NCBI RefSeq assembly: GCF_001424645.1
Contig: NZ_LMQR01000001.1
Location: forward strand, 1,047,301-1,111,300
Source: Frigoribacterium sp. Leaf415
GTDB lineage: Bacteria > Actinomycetota > Actinomycetes > Actinomycetales > Microbacteriaceae
Length of the DNA: 64,000 nucleotides
Direction: 5' to 3'
Positions 26,587-41,378 of the stretch are shown in pieces (position 1 is the first letter of the stretch; each line of letters starts with the position of its first letter). The notes under the pieces were generated by a model that ran no database searches, was not told the origin of the DNA, and saw only the letters and a program-made list of their open reading frames with translations. Both the position numbers and the translations under genes were made by a program.

Positions 26587-27379
26587 CGTCACCCCGCCAC
26601 GGCCCTCCGGGGCGACCGGTGCCCCCGTGCTGACCGTCCGCGGCCTGCACAAGGCGTTCGGCGCGAACGAGGTGCTGCGCGGCATCGACCTCGAGGTGCG
26701 GCGTGGACGCGTCGTCGCGATCATCGGCCCCTCGGGGTCGGGCAAGACGACCGTGCTGCGGTCGCTCAACAGCCTCGAGGTGCCCGACGGGGGAGTCGTC
26801 ACGCTCTCCGACGGTCGGTCGATCGACTTCGGGGCCAAGGTCGGCAAGCGCGACCTGCTCGCCCTGCGCGACCGGTCGTCGATGGTGTTCCAGCACTTCA
26901 ACCTGTTCCCGCACCTCACGGTGCTGCAGAACGTCGTCGAGGGCCCGGTGCGCGTCCAGGGACGCGATCCGAAGGAGGCGCGGGCCGAGGCCGAGGCGCT
27001 CCTCGCGCGGGTGGGCCTCGCCGAGAAGGCCGACGCCTACCCGTCCGAGCTCTCGGGCGGCCAGCAGCAGCGCGTCGGCATCGTGCGCGCACTCGCGCTG
27101 CGGCCCGAACTGCTGCTCTTCGACGAGCCGACCTCGGCCCTCGACCCCGAACTGGTCGGCGACGTCCTCACGGTCGTCAAAGAACTCGCCGACGAGGGCT
27201 GGACGATGATCGTCGTCACCCACGAGCTCGAGTTCGCCCGCCGGGTGGCCGACGAGCTGCTCTTCATGGACGCCGGTGTCGTCGTCGAGCGGGGCCGTCC
27301 CGCCGACGTGCTGTCCCGCCCGCGCGAGGCCCGCACGCAGCAGTTCCTGCGGCGGGTGCTCAAGCCGCTCGACGACTGA
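26576..27379 (+). CDS. amino-acid ABC transporter ATP-binding protein
   Basis: 267 residues, GlnQ/HisP class. Walker A GPSGSGKTTV near 52, Q loop FQHFNLFPH, signature LSGGQQQRVG, Walker B LLLFDEPTSALD and switch His in VVTHE. The TTG start at 26576 gives an 11-base overlap with the permease; a GTG at 26627 (MLTVRGLHKAFG) is an equally sensible start. Last gene of the importer operon. Confidence 0.9.
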   Translation: MPADVTPPRPSGATGAPVLTVRGLHKAFGANEVLRGIDLEVRRGRVVAIIGPSGSGKTTVLRSLNSLEVPDGGVVTLSDGRSIDFGAKVGKRDLLALRDRSSMVFQHFNLFPHLTVLQNVVEGPVRVQGRDPKEARAEAEALLARVGLAEKADAYPSELSGGQQQRVGIVRALALRPELLLFDEPTSALDPELVGDVLTVVKELADEGWTMIVVTHELEFARRVADELLFMDAGVVVERGRPADVLSRPREARTQQFLRRVLKPLDD

Positions 27380-27400
27380 CGGGGCGTCCGCTCGCGAGTC

Positions 27401-27441
27401 GACCCGCGCCTCCTCGTCCACCGGACCAGGAGGCGCGGGTC
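27401..27441. terminator. hairpin of the GCGCCTCCT word between convergent genes
   Basis: Perfect 14-base arms GACCCGCGCCTCCT and its complement around 13 bases, nested in an outer pair GCGTCCGC (27384-27391) and GCGGACGC (27450-27457). It fills the gap between the ABC ATPase and the metE-like gene, so it probably ends both transcripts. No T run. Confidence 0.65.
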
Positions 27442-27457
27442 GTCACCCCGCGGACGC

Positions 27458-30711
<3,254 letters not shown>

Positions 30712-30772
30712 GCCGTCCGCGGCCGCGTCGTCCGTCGGGGTGGCCCCGGCCGGGCGGCGGTCCGTCGACGGC

Positions 30773-30778
30773 TAAAGT
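30773..30778 (+). promoter_or_regulatory. -10 box of thrS
   Basis: TAAAGT, 33 bases before the thrS GTG, with AGGAA as ribosome binding site. The leader is too short for a T-box, so no T-box control is present. Confidence 0.45.
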
Positions 30779-30811
30779 GGTCACCGCCCCTCGACGATAG
30801 GAACCACCGCC

Positions 30812-32842
<2,031 letters not shown>

Positions 32843-32844
32843 GC

Positions 32845-33429
32845 GTGGGCGCCGAGGGGACCACGGCCGAGTCCTCTGCCGACTTCGCCGCGGTCCCCGA
32901 CGCCTTCCAGCGGCTCTGGACCCCCCACCGCGCCGTCTACGTCGAGGCGGGCCAGGACGCCCACGACGACTCCTGCCCGTTCTGCAGTGCGCCGTCGAGG
33001 TCCGACGACGAGGCCCTCATCGTGGCGAGGGGTGAACACGCCTACGTGTTGCTCAACCTCTACCCCTACAACCCCGGCCACCTGTTGGTCTGCCCGTACC
33101 GGCACGTCCCGACCTACGACCTCGCCACCCCCGACGAGGTCGCCGAGATCGCGTCGCTGACCCAGACCGCCATGCGGGTCCTCACCCGGGTGTCGCACGC
33201 GCAGGGCTTCAACATCGGCATGAACCAGGGGCAGGTCGGCGGAGCCGGCATCGCCGCCCACCTGCACCAGCACGTGGTGCCACGCTACGGCGGCGATTCG
33301 AACTTCTTCCCGATCATCGCGCAGACGAAGGCCGTCACGCAGCTGCTCGGCGACGTCCGCGTCGCGGTCGCCGAGGCCTGGCCGACGGGCGACGACCGGA
33401 CGACCCCGACGGCGTCCTCCGAGGTCTGA
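32845..33429 (+). CDS. HIT family nucleotide hydrolase
   Basis: 194 residues. The histidine triad HLHQHVVPR is at 139-143, with H141 as likely nucleophile. An N-terminal CPFC pair near residue 50 suggests a zinc site as in many actinobacterial HIT proteins of Ap4A-phosphorylase type. GTG start two bases after thrS, so coupled to it. It probably cleaves AppppA or adenylylated products, in keeping with a neighbouring aminoacyl-tRNA synthetase, but the substrate is inferred. Confidence 0.88.
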   Translation: MGAEGTTAESSADFAAVPDAFQRLWTPHRAVYVEAGQDAHDDSCPFCSAPSRSDDEALIVARGEHAYVLLNLYPYNPGHLLVCPYRHVPTYDLATPDEVAEIASLTQTAMRVLTRVSHAQGFNIGMNQGQVGGAGIAAHLHQHVVPRYGGDSNFFPIIAQTKAVTQLLGDVRVAVAEAWPTGDDRTTPTASSEV

Positions 33430-33436
33430 ACGGGCC

Positions 33437-33442
33437 TAAGAT
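33437..33442 (+). promoter_or_regulatory. -10 box of pdxS-pdxT
   Basis: TAAGAT, ten bases before the chosen pdxS ATG at 33453. It overlaps an in-frame upstream ATG at 33441, which therefore cannot be the main start. The leader is at most about four bases. Confidence 0.5.
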
Positions 33443-33452
33443 GGGGGCTATC

Positions 33453-34367
33453 ATGAGCGACACGACCCCTGCCTCCAGCCCGTCCTCCACCACCGGTTCC
33501 AGCCGCGTCAAGCGCGGCCTCGCCGAGATGCTCAAGGGCGGCGTCATCATGGACGTCGTCAACGTCGAGCAGGCGAAGATCGCCGAAGACGCCGGGGCCG
33601 TCGCCGTCATGGCCCTCGAGCGCGTCCCCGCCGACATCCGGTCGCAGGGCGGGGTCGCTCGCATGAGCGACCCCGACATGATCGACGAGATCGTCGCCGC
33701 CGTGTCGATCCCCGTCATGGCGAAGGCCCGCATCGGCCACTTCGTCGAGGCGCAGATCCTGCAGACGCTCGGCGTCGACTACATCGACGAGTCCGAGGTC
33801 CTCAGCCCGGCCGACTACGTCAACCACATCGACAAGTGGAACTTCACCGTCCCCTTCGTCTGCGGGGCCACCAACCTGGGCGAGGCGCTGCGCCGCATCA
33901 CCGAGGGTGCGGCCATGATCCGCTCCAAGGGCGAGGCCGGCACGGGTGACGTGTCCGAGGCGACCAAGCACATCCGCACGATCTCGAAAGAGATCGCCCA
34001 GCTGCGGGGCCTCAAGGCCGACGAGCTCTACGTCGCCGCCAAAGAGCTGCAAGCTCCGTTCGAGCTCGTGAAAGAGATCGCCGAGACCGGCAAGCTGCCC
34101 GTCGTCCTCTTCACCGCCGGTGGCGTCGCGACGCCCGCGGACGCGGCGCTCATGATGCAGCTCGGCGCCGACGGCGTCTTCGTCGGTTCGGGCATCTTCA
34201 AGTCGGGCAACCCGGCCGACCGCGCCAAGGCGATCGTCAAGGCCACCACCTTCTTCGACGACCCCCAGGTCGTGGCCGATGCCTCACGCGGTCTCGGCGA
34301 GGCGATGGTCGGCATCAACGTGCCCGACCTGCCCGCACCCCACCGCCTCGCCGAGCGCGGCTGGTGA
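33453..34367 (+). CDS. pdxS: pyridoxal 5'-phosphate synthase, lyase subunit
   Basis: Builds PLP from ribose 5-phosphate, glyceraldehyde 3-phosphate and ammonia delivered by PdxT. 304 residues, nearly invariant family: [20 protein letters not shown], the Schiff-base lysine K91 in [26 protein letters not shown] and [17 protein letters not shown] 33453 was preferred because a TAAGAT -10 overlaps the alternative ATG at 33441. No ribosome binding site is seen, so translation is probably leaderless or nearly so. Confidence 0.96.
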   Translation: MSDTTPASSPSSTTGSSRVKRGLAEMLKGGVIMDVVNVEQAKIAEDAGAVAVMALERVPADIRSQGGVARMSDPDMIDEIVAAVSIPVMAKARIGHFVEAQILQTLGVDYIDESEVLSPADYVNHIDKWNFTVPFVCGATNLGEALRRITEGAAMIRSKGEAGTGDVSEATKHIRTISKEIAQLRGLKADELYVAAKELQAPFELVKEIAETGKLPVVLFTAGGVATPADAALMMQLGADGVFVGSGIFKSGNPADRAKAIVKATTFFDDPQVVADASRGLGEAMVGINVPDLPAPHRLAERGW

Positions 34368-34389
34368 CCCCCGGGGTCGATCGTCGGTG

Positions 34390-34998
34390 ATGACCACCGT
34401 ACGAACGCCTCGGGTCGGCGTCCTGGCCTTGCAGGGCGACTTCCGTGAGCACCTGGCCGTCCTCACCTCGCTGGGGGCCGAGGCCGTGCCCGTCCGCCGC
34501 GCGTCCGAGCTCGACGAGATCGACGGCCTGGTGATCCCGGGTGGCGAGTCCAGCGTGATGGACAAGCTGTCGCGCATGTTCGACCTCGACGAGCCGCTCC
34601 GGCGGGCCATCCGATCGGGGTTGCCCGTCTACGGCACCTGTGCCGGGCTCATCATGCTCGCCGACCGCATCGTCGACGGCATCCCTGGGCAGCGGAGCCT
34701 CGGTGGCCTGGACGTCTCGGTGCGACGCAACGCCTTCGGCTCGCAGACCGACTCGTTCGAGACCGACGTCGACGTCCCCGTGCTCGACGGTCCGCCGGTG
34801 CACGCGGTGTTCATCCGGGCCCCGGTGGTCGACGAGGTCGGGCCGGCCGCGACGGCCGTCGGCGTCCTCCAGGACGGCCGGGTCGTCGCCGTCGAGCAAG
34901 GCCCTCTCATGGGCACCTCGTTCCACCCCGAGGTCACCGACGACCTCCGGTTCCACGCACGGTTCCTCGACAAGGCCCGTGCGCGGGCGTCGCGGTAG
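34390..34998 (+). CDS. pdxT: pyridoxal 5'-phosphate synthase, glutaminase subunit
   Basis: 202-residue class I glutaminase that feeds ammonia to PdxS. Triad: C84 in TCAGLIML, H179 and E181 in FHPE; GGESS near 50 forms the oxyanion hole. ATG 34390 is preceded directly by an in-frame GTG. It lies 22 bases after pdxS and is surely cotranscribed. Its stop coincides with the -10 box of yebC. Confidence 0.95.
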   Translation: MTTVRTPRVGVLALQGDFREHLAVLTSLGAEAVPVRRASELDEIDGLVIPGGESSVMDKLSRMFDLDEPLRRAIRSGLPVYGTCAGLIMLADRIVDGIPGQRSLGGLDVSVRRNAFGSQTDSFETDVDVPVLDGPPVHAVFIRAPVVDEVGPAATAVGVLQDGRVVAVEQGPLMGTSFHPEVTDDLRFHARFLDKARARASR

Positions 34999-35001
34999 AC
35001 T
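34996..35001 (+). promoter_or_regulatory. -10 box of yebC
   Basis: TAGACT, whose first three bases are the pdxT stop codon. It gives a leader of about 28 bases with AAGGAG before the yebC GTG. Confidence 0.5.
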
Positions 35002-35035
35002 CGTCGCGATCCACGTCAGCATCTGAAGGAGCACC

Positions 35036-35797
35036 GTGTCCGGGCATTCCAAGTGGGCAACGACCAAGCACAAGAAGGCCGTCATCGACAGCCGGCGTGC
35101 GAAGTCGTTCGCCAAGCTCATCAAGAACATCGAGGTCGCGGCCAAGCAGGGCGGTGCCGACATGTCCGGCAACCCCACGCTGGTCGACGCCGTCCAGAAG
35201 GCCAAGAAGACCTCGGTCCCCAACGACAACATCGACCGCGCCATCAAGCGCGGCGCCGGCCTCAGCGGCGAGAGCGTCGACTACCAGACCATCATGTACG
35301 AGGGCTACGGCCCGAACGGCGTCGCCCTGCTGATCGAGTGCCTCACCGACAACAAGAACCGCGCGGCCGCCAACGTGCGCACGGTGATGTCCCGCAACGG
35401 TGGCACCATGGCCGACCCCGGCAGCGTGGCCTACAACTTCAGCCGCAAGGGCGTGATCGCGGTCATGAAGACCGGCGACCTCACCGAGGACGACGTCCTC
35501 ACGGCCGTCCTCGACGCCGGTGCCGAAGAGGTCACCGACCGCGGAGAAGGCTTCGAGATCGTGACCGAGGCCTCCGACCTCGTCCCGGCCCGCTCGGCCC
35601 TCCAGGACGCCGGCATCGACTACGACTCGGCCGACATCGAGTTCGTTCCCGGGCTCAAGATCGAGGTCGACCTCGAGACGGCCCGCAAGGTCTTCCGGCT
35701 CATCGACGCCCTCGACGACGACGACGACGTGCAGAACGTCTACGCGAACCACGACGTCCCCGCCGACGTCCAGGCCGCGCTCGACGACGAAGAGTAG
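35036..35797 (+). CDS. YebC/PmpR family protein
   Basis: 253 residues of the TACO1/YebC family, first described as transcription regulators and more recently tied to translation of difficult peptides. Typical N-terminus [39 protein letters not shown], then the [15 protein letters not shown] block ([13 protein letters not shown]) and an acidic C-terminus. It has its own promoter and sits before ruvCAB, an arrangement conserved in many bacteria. Confidence 0.93.
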   Translation: MSGHSKWATTKHKKAVIDSRRAKSFAKLIKNIEVAAKQGGADMSGNPTLVDAVQKAKKTSVPNDNIDRAIKRGAGLSGESVDYQTIMYEGYGPNGVALLIECLTDNKNRAAANVRTVMSRNGGTMADPGSVAYNFSRKGVIAVMKTGDLTEDDVLTAVLDAGAEEVTDRGEGFEIVTEASDLVPARSALQDAGIDYDSADIEFVPGLKIEVDLETARKVFRLIDALDDDDDVQNVYANHDVPADVQAALDDEE

Positions 35798-35806
35798 GTC
35801 GTCGCG

Positions 35807-36382
35807 GTGACGCTCCGGGTGCTCGGCATCGACCCCGGGCTCACCCGGTGCGGGGTCGGGGTCGTCGAGGTAGACGCCCAGCGGCGCGCGACGCTGGTCG
35901 ACGTGCAGGTCATCCGCACCACCCCCGACCTCGCCCTCGAACTGCGCCTCCTCGCCCTCGGTCGTGGCCTCGAGGCGCTCATCGACGAGCACCGGCCGGA
36001 CGCCATGGCGATCGAGCGGGTGTTCGCCCAGCAGAACGTCCGCAGCGTCATGGGCGTCGCCCAGGTCAGCGGTCTCGCCCTGCGTGCGGCGGCCGAGCGA
36101 GACATTCCCGTCACCCTGCACACACCGTCCGAGGTCAAGGCGGCCGTCACGGGCTACGGGTCGGCCGACAAGAAGCAGGTCGGCGCGATGGTCGCCCGGT
36201 TGCTCGGGCTCGCCGAGGCGCCCCGACCGGCGGATGCCGCGGACGCCCTGGCCCTGGCCATCTGCCATGCCTGGCGGGGCGCGCCCGTCGCGGCCCGCGC
36301 CTCCTCGGGGTCGCTCACACCGGCCCAGCGAGCGTGGCGCGACGCCGAGAAGTCGGTGCGCACTCCTAGGCTGGGGGCATGA
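35807..36382 (+). CDS. ruvC: Holliday junction endonuclease RuvC
   Basis: Resolves Holliday junctions with RuvAB. 191 residues. Acidic active site: D9 in GIDPGLTRCG, E near 69 in AIERVFAQQNVRS, and the Asp pair in DAADALALAICHA. The C-terminal tail of about 35 residues (from RASSGSLTPAQ) is unconserved and contains one of the recurrent GCGCCTCCT words. GTG start nine bases after yebC; the stop overlaps ruvA (ATGA). Confidence 0.95.
   Translation: MTLRVLGIDPGLTRCGVGVVEVDAQRRATLVDVQVIRTTPDLALELRLLALGRGLEALIDEHRPDAMAIERVFAQQNVRSVMGVAQVSGLALRAAAERDIPVTLHTPSEVKAAVTGYGSADKKQVGAMVARLLGLAEAPRPADAADALALAICHAWRGAPVAARASSGSLTPAQRAWRDAEKSVRTPRLGA
36367..36372 (+). promoter_or_regulatory. internal -10 box giving a leaderless ruvA
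   Basis: TAGGCT inside the end of ruvC, exactly six bases before the ruvA ATG. Transcription would begin at or beside the A of the start codon. Confidence 0.45.
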
Positions 36383-36993
36383 TCTCGAGTGTCCGCGGTA
36401 CCGTCCTGTCCGCGTCCGGCACGTCGGTCGTGGTCGAGGTCGGCGGGGTGGGCCTCCGGGTGTCGGTCACGCCACAACTCGCGTTGACGGTCCGCGTCGG
36501 CGAACAGGCGCTCGTGCACACGGCGTTGATCGTCCGCGAAGACGACCTCTCGCTCTTCGGGTTCGCCGAGCGTGAAGAACTCGAGGTCTTCGACCTGCTG
36601 CGCAGCGTCACCGGAGTCGGGCCGAAGTCGGCCCAGGGCGTCCTGTCGACGCTCACGCCCCACCAGGTCGCCACCGCCGTGGCGGACGACGACGATGCCG
36701 CCTTCCGGCGCGTCTCGGGCATCGGGCCGAAGACGGCCAAGCTGATCGTCCTGTCGTTGGCCGGCAAGCTCGACGTGGCACCGAGTGCACCGACCGTCAC
36801 GGCCGCGTCCACGACCGCCGCCGACGTGCTCGTCGCGCTGGTCGGGCTCGGCTGGTCCGAGCGCGAGGCCCAGGCCGCGATCGACGCCGTCGTGGCCGAC
36901 CGGGGCGACGCCGTCGCCGTGGCCGTGCCGCAGCTCCTGCGTGCGTCCCTCGGCCACCTGGGGCCGCAGAAATCCGCCGGGGCCCGCGCGTGA
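36379..36993 (+). CDS. ruvA: Holliday junction branch migration protein RuvA
   Basis: 204 residues; tetramer that binds the four-way junction and loads RuvB. OB-fold N-terminus (MISSVRGTV), two helix-hairpin-helix motifs ([15 protein letters not shown] and [16 protein letters not shown]) and the C-terminal RuvB-binding domain. It overlaps ruvC (ATGA) upstream and ruvB (GTGA) downstream. Confidence 0.96.
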   Translation: MISSVRGTVLSASGTSVVVEVGGVGLRVSVTPQLALTVRVGEQALVHTALIVREDDLSLFGFAEREELEVFDLLRSVTGVGPKSAQGVLSTLTPHQVATAVADDDDAAFRRVSGIGPKTAKLIVLSLAGKLDVAPSAPTVTAASTTAADVLVALVGLGWSEREAQAAIDAVVADRGDAVAVAVPQLLRASLGHLGPQKSAGARA

Positions 36994-38015
36994 GCGACGA
37001 CGACCTGACCCGTCCCACCCTCGAGTCCGAGGCCGAATTGGCCTTCGAGGGGGCGTTACGGCCCACCTCGCTCGGCGAGTTCGTCGGGCAGACCAAGGTG
37101 CGGGGCCAACTCGAGCTGCTGCTCAAGGCCGCGACGATGCAGGGCCGCACCCCCGACCACATCCTCCTCGCGGGGCCGCCCGGTCTCGGCAAGACGACCC
37201 TGGCCATGATCGTGGCCCACGAGGGGTCACGGCCGTTGCGCATGTCGTCGGGGCCGGCGATCCAGCACGCGGGCGACCTGGCCGCCGTCCTCTCCGCCCT
37301 CGTGCCGGGCGAGGTCCTCTTCATCGACGAGATCCACCGCATGGCGCGGCCGGCCGAAGAGATGCTGTACCTCGCGATGGAGGACTACCGCATCGACATC
37401 ATGGTGGGCAAGGGCGCGGGCGCGACCAGCATCCCACTCGAGCTGTCGCCTTTCACGCTCGTGGGCGCGACCACCCGCAGCGGACTGCTGCCGAACCCCC
37501 TGCGCGATCGATTCGGCTTCACGGCGCACCTCGAGTTCTACGACGAGGCCGAACTGACCGAGGTCCTCCGTCGGGCGGCCTCGCTGCTCGGCATCGTCAT
37601 CGACGCTGCCGCCCTGGCCGAGATCGCCGGACGCTGCCGCGGCACGCCCCGCATCGCGAACCGCCTGCTCCGGCGCGTGCGCGACTACGCGCTCGTCCAC
37701 GGGCGGGACGCCGACCTGACGACCGTGCGCGAGGCACTCGACCTCTACGACGTCGACTCGCTGGGGCTCGACCGCCTCGACCGCGAGGTCGTCCAGACGG
37801 TGCTGACCCGTTTCGGCGGCGGGCCCGTCGGCCTCAACACGCTCGCGGTCTCGGTGGGCGAAGAGGCCGACACGATCGAGTCCGTCGTCGAGCCGTTCCT
37901 GGTCCGGGTCGGCCTGCTCACCCGCACGCCCCGGGGCCGCATCGCGACTCCCGAGGCCTGGCGGCACTTCGGTCTGGCGCACGCCTCAGGGGCGCTCTTC
38001 GGCGATGACCTATAA
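36990..38015 (+). CDS. ruvB: Holliday junction branch migration helicase RuvB
   Basis: AAA+ motor of branch migration, 341 residues. Walker [12 protein letters not shown] near 60, Walker [10 protein letters not shown], sensor [18 protein letters not shown] with the arginine finger region, and a C-terminal winged helix. The GTG overlaps the ruvA stop. Its own stop codon lies inside the TATAAT -10 of the next transcript. Confidence 0.97.
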   Translation: MSDDDLTRPTLESEAELAFEGALRPTSLGEFVGQTKVRGQLELLLKAATMQGRTPDHILLAGPPGLGKTTLAMIVAHEGSRPLRMSSGPAIQHAGDLAAVLSALVPGEVLFIDEIHRMARPAEEMLYLAMEDYRIDIMVGKGAGATSIPLELSPFTLVGATTRSGLLPNPLRDRFGFTAHLEFYDEAELTEVLRRAASLLGIVIDAAALAEIAGRCRGTPRIANRLLRRVRDYALVHGRDADLTTVREALDLYDVDSLGLDRLDREVVQTVLTRFGGGPVGLNTLAVSVGEEADTIESVVEPFLVRVGLLTRTPRGRIATPEAWRHFGLAHASGALFGDDL

Positions 38016-38016
38016 T
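38011..38016 (+). promoter_or_regulatory. -10 box of yajC-secDF
   Basis: A consensus TATAAT, overlapping the ruvB stop TAA. It gives a leader of about 70 bases holding a CTCGCT/AGCGAG hairpin and AAAGGGAG before yajC. No good -35 was found. Confidence 0.6.
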
Positions 38017-38094
38017 TCCTCCAGGTCCGAGGCCGTCGCTCGCTGAAGCGAGTCCCGCTCGGCCCACACCCCCAACAGCGAAAGGGAGTTCCGC

Positions 38095-38508
38095 ATGGAT
38101 CCCGCAACCCTCATCATGGTCCTCCTCCTGGTGGTCCTCGTGTTCTTCATGTTCCGCAACAAGAAGAAGCGCGACCGTCAGCAGGCCGAACTGCAGAACA
38201 AGCTCGTCCCCGGCGTCGAGGTCATGCTGTCGTTCGGCGTGTACGGCACCGTCGTATCCATCGACGACGAGAACAACGTGGCCGAGGTCGAGGTCTCGCC
38301 CGGCACGGTCCTCAAGGTCCACCGTCAGACCCTGGGTCGCGTCGTCGAGCCGGTCATCGACGAGCCCGTCACCGACGACGCCGACTCGCTGACCGAGGGC
38401 AGCACCGAGCACGACCGCGTCATCGGCGACGCGCCCGAGTTCGGTGAGCGCGCCACGTCCGCACCGGTCGACTCGACCGTCACCAAAGACACCGACAACA
38501 AGGCCTGA
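38095..38508 (+). CDS. yajC: preprotein translocase subunit YajC
   Basis: 137 residues. One N-terminal membrane helix (about 5-22, LIMVLLLVVLVFFMF) followed by the basic RNKKKRDRQQAE and a cytoplasmic domain with VMLSFGVYGTVVSID. The C-terminal 50 residues are acidic and unconserved. YajC associates with SecDF; the gene precedes secD here as usual. Confidence 0.93.
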   Translation: MDPATLIMVLLLVVLVFFMFRNKKKRDRQQAELQNKLVPGVEVMLSFGVYGTVVSIDDENNVAEVEVSPGTVLKVHRQTLGRVVEPVIDEPVTDDADSLTEGSTEHDRVIGDAPEFGERATSAPVDSTVTKDTDNKA

Positions 38509-38520
38509 CCTGACGACCGT

Positions 38521-38543
38521 CCCGACCGCCTGGCGCGGTCGGG
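38521..38543 (+). terminator. hairpin between yajC and secD
   Basis: 9-bp arms CCCGACCGC and its complement around CTGGC, 13 bases after yajC. It may be a partial terminator or a processing site that lowers secD relative to yajC. Confidence 0.35.
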
Positions 38544-38604
38544 TCCGATCCACGGCGCGCGCTCCGGGTGGGCGCGCGCTCCCATGAGAAAGCAGAGTTC
38601 CTCC

Positions 38605-40368
38605 GTGGCACGCTCGACGCCGGTGAAGAAAGCAATACGATCCCTGACCTGGTTGTTGGTCATCATCGCCGGCCTCACGGCCCTGAACGGCACGGCCACG
38701 TTCCTCAACGACTCCGGTCGTGACGGCTGGTGGAACGGTGCCAGCTGGGTGCCCGAACTCGCCCTCGACCTGCAGGGTGGGACGCAGATCACCCTCGCGG
38801 CCCAGCTCCAGAGCGGCGAGACGGTGTCGTCCCAGCAGCTCGACCAGGCCGTCACGATCATCCGGCAGCGCATCGACTCGGCCGGCGTCTCGGAATCCGA
38901 GATCACCAAGCAGGGCACGCAGAACATCGTCGTCTCCATCCCGGGGCGACCCGACAACGCGACCCTCGAGCGCATCGAGGCGTCGGCCAAGCTGACCTTC
39001 CGCCCCGTGCTCTACACCGAGGCCGTGTCGAACGCCGCGGTCGGCGGAGAAGGCGACGGTGCCACGGCCAGCCCGACCGCCACGCCGTACACTCCCAACC
39101 CCGACCTCGAGAGCACGCCGACGGCGTCCCCGACGAACGCGTCCGACCTGTCCTGGATCACCCCTCAGCTCGCAGACCTCTACCAGAACTACGACTGCGC
39201 AGCCGAGAACGACCTCGCCACGGCCCGTGACGACGAGCCGCTCGTGACCTGCTCCACCGACGGCACGGCCAAGTACATCCTCGGTCCGGTCGAGGTGCAG
39301 GGCTCCGACATCAGCGACGCCACTAACGGCCTCGCCGCCGACTCGCAGGGCAACTCGACGAACACCTGGGCCGTCAACCTCGAGTTCGACGGTCAGGGCA
39401 CCGACCGGTTCTCCGAGGTCACCTCGCGCCTCGTCTCGTTGCAGGCGCCGCAGAACCAGTTCGCCGTGACCCTCGACAACAAGGTCATCACGGCTCCCTC
39501 CGCCAACGCCGCCATCACCGACGGCCGGGCCCAGATCACGGGCCAGTTCACGCAGGACTCCTCGAAGACCCTCGCCGACCAGCTGAAGTTCGGCGCCCTG
39601 CCGCTGAGCTTCTCGGTCCAGAGCAACGAGACGATCACCGCGACCCTGGGGCAGACCCAGTTGATCAGCGGTCTGATCGCCGGGCTCATCGGTCTGATCC
39701 TGGTCGTCATCTACTCGCTCATCCAGTACCGGGCTCTCGCGTTCGTGACGGTCCTGTCGCTCGTCATCGCCGCGGTCCTCACCTACCTCGTGATCGCCAT
39801 CCTGTCCTGGCGCGAGGGTTACCGTCTCTCGCTCGCGGGAGTGACGGGTCTGATCGTGGCGATCGGCATCACGGCCGACTCCTTCATCGTCTACTTCGAA
39901 CGCATCCGGGACGAACTGCGAGACGGCCGCATCCTCGAGAGCGCCGTCGAATCGGGCTGGAAGCGCGCCATCCGCACCATCGTCGCCTCCGACACGGTCA
40001 ACTTCCTGGCGGCCATCACGCTCTTCATCCTCGCCGTGGGCAACGTCAAGGGCTTCGCGCTCACCCTGGGCATCACCACGGTGATCGACCTCATCGTCGT
40101 CTCGCTGTTCACGCACCCCATGCTCCAACTGATCGCCCGGACGCGGTTCTTCGGCGAGGGGCACTCGTTCAGCGGGCTCAACCCCCGTGCCCTCGGCGCC
40201 GTCTACCGTGGGCGGGCGCAGTTCCGCACGCCGGCCGTCGCCGGCCGCAAGGGAGCGGGCGGCCGCGAGGCCGTCAAGCGTCAGACCATCGCCGAGCGCA
40301 AAGCCGCCGAGAAGAACACCGAGCGCGTCGACACGTCGACCGCCGGTGAAGGGAAGAAGGACTCCTGA
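38605..40368 (+). CDS. secD: protein translocase subunit SecD
   Basis: RND-type membrane subunit that uses the proton gradient to pull proteins out of the Sec channel. About 587 residues: one N-terminal helix (SLTWLLVIIAGLTAL), a large extracytoplasmic P1 region with LDLQGGTQITL, then five helices from LISGLIAGLIGLILVVIYSL, including GITADSFIVYFERIRDE. A Thr/Pro-rich insert lies near 145-175. GTG 38605 (ARSTPVKKA) fits homologues; ATG 38584 in the same frame adds seven residues but has no ribosome binding site. Confidence 0.93.
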   Translation: MARSTPVKKAIRSLTWLLVIIAGLTALNGTATFLNDSGRDGWWNGASWVPELALDLQGGTQITLAAQLQSGETVSSQQLDQAVTIIRQRIDSAGVSESEITKQGTQNIVVSIPGRPDNATLERIEASAKLTFRPVLYTEAVSNAAVGGEGDGATASPTATPYTPNPDLESTPTASPTNASDLSWITPQLADLYQNYDCAAENDLATARDDEPLVTCSTDGTAKYILGPVEVQGSDISDATNGLAADSQGNSTNTWAVNLEFDGQGTDRFSEVTSRLVSLQAPQNQFAVTLDNKVITAPSANAAITDGRAQITGQFTQDSSKTLADQLKFGALPLSFSVQSNETITATLGQTQLISGLIAGLIGLILVVIYSLIQYRALAFVTVLSLVIAAVLTYLVIAILSWREGYRLSLAGVTGLIVAIGITADSFIVYFERIRDELRDGRILESAVESGWKRAIRTIVASDTVNFLAAITLFILAVGNVKGFALTLGITTVIDLIVVSLFTHPMLQLIARTRFFGEGHSFSGLNPRALGAVYRGRAQFRTPAVAGRKGAGGREAVKRQTIAERKAAEKNTERVDTSTAGEGKKDS

Positions 40369-41378
40369 TGGCCAGTTTCTCGAAGTTCGGCAACGACCTG
40401 TACACGGGTGCCCGGTCGTACGACATCGTCGGTCACCGCCGCCGCTGGTACTGGATCGCGGCCCTCGTCATCCTCATCTCGGTCACCGTCCCGTTCCTCC
40501 GTGGGGGCTTCCACTTCGGCATCGAGTTCACGGGCGGTTCGGAGTTCCAGATCGCACAGCCGGCCGAGCTGGACCAGGACGTCGCCTCGGCGACCGTCGA
40601 CGAGGTCGTACCGGGGTCGAACCCCCGGGTCACCCAGGTGGGCACCGACACGATCCGCGTGCAGACCTCGCAGCTCGAGGCCGCCCAGACGAACGACGTG
40701 GCGGCAGCCCTGGCCACGGCGTACGACGTCCCCGACGACCGGGTCACCTCGTCCTTCATCGGTGCCTCGTGGGGCGCCGACATCACGAGCCAGGCCATCA
40801 AGGGGCTCGTGATCTTCCTGATCCTCGCCGCGATCGGCATGACGCTCTACTTCCGCACCTGGAAGATGTCGCTGGCGGCCATGGCCGCCCTGCTGCACGA
40901 CCTCGTCCTCACCGCGGGCATCTACGGCATCGTCGGTTTCGAGGTCACCCCGGCGGCGGTCATCGGCTTCCTGACGATCCTCGGCTACTCGCTCTACGAC
41001 ACCGTGGTGGTGTTCGACAAGATCAGAGAGAACACGACCGAAGACGGCGAGGGTTCACGACGCACGTTCGGGCAGTCCGTGAACCTGGCGGTCAACCAGA
41101 CGCTCGTCCGGTCCATCAACACGTCCGTCGTGGCGCTCCTCCCCGTCGCGGCCATCTTGTTCATCGGCGCGTTCGTCCTCGGAGCCGGCACGCTCCGCGA
41201 CATCTCGCTCGCCCTGTTCATCGGCATCCTGGTCGGCACCTACTCGACGATCTTCATCGCCTCGCCTCTGTACGCCACCCTTCGCCTCCGTGAGCCCGAC
41301 ATCGCCAAGCGGGACGCCCGGAAGCTCGAGGCACAAAAGACCGAGCCGCTCACCGTCGACGAGACGGTGGGCGCATGA
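40368..41378 (+). CDS. secF: protein translocase subunit SecF
   Basis: 336 residues, partner of SecD. N-terminal helix (RRWYWIAALVILISVTVPF), the FHFGIEFTGGSEFQ motif, and five C-terminal helices with ILGYSLYDTVVVFDKIRENT and NQTLVRSINTSVVALLPV. The ATG shares one base with the secD stop (TGATG), so translation is coupled; AAGGAC lies before it. Confidence 0.95.
   Translation: MASFSKFGNDLYTGARSYDIVGHRRRWYWIAALVILISVTVPFLRGGFHFGIEFTGGSEFQIAQPAELDQDVASATVDEVVPGSNPRVTQVGTDTIRVQTSQLEAAQTNDVAAALATAYDVPDDRVTSSFIGASWGADITSQAIKGLVIFLILAAIGMTLYFRTWKMSLAAMAALLHDLVLTAGIYGIVGFEVTPAAVIGFLTILGYSLYDTVVVFDKIRENTTEDGEGSRRTFGQSVNLAVNQTLVRSINTSVVALLPVAAILFIGAFVLGAGTLRDISLALFIGILVGTYSTIFIASPLYATLRLREPDIAKRDARKLEAQKTEPLTVDETVGA

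Noticed and set aside
30713..30811. T-box riboswitch before thrS
   Set aside because: The leader is only about 30 bases; there is no room for specifier and antiterminator stems.
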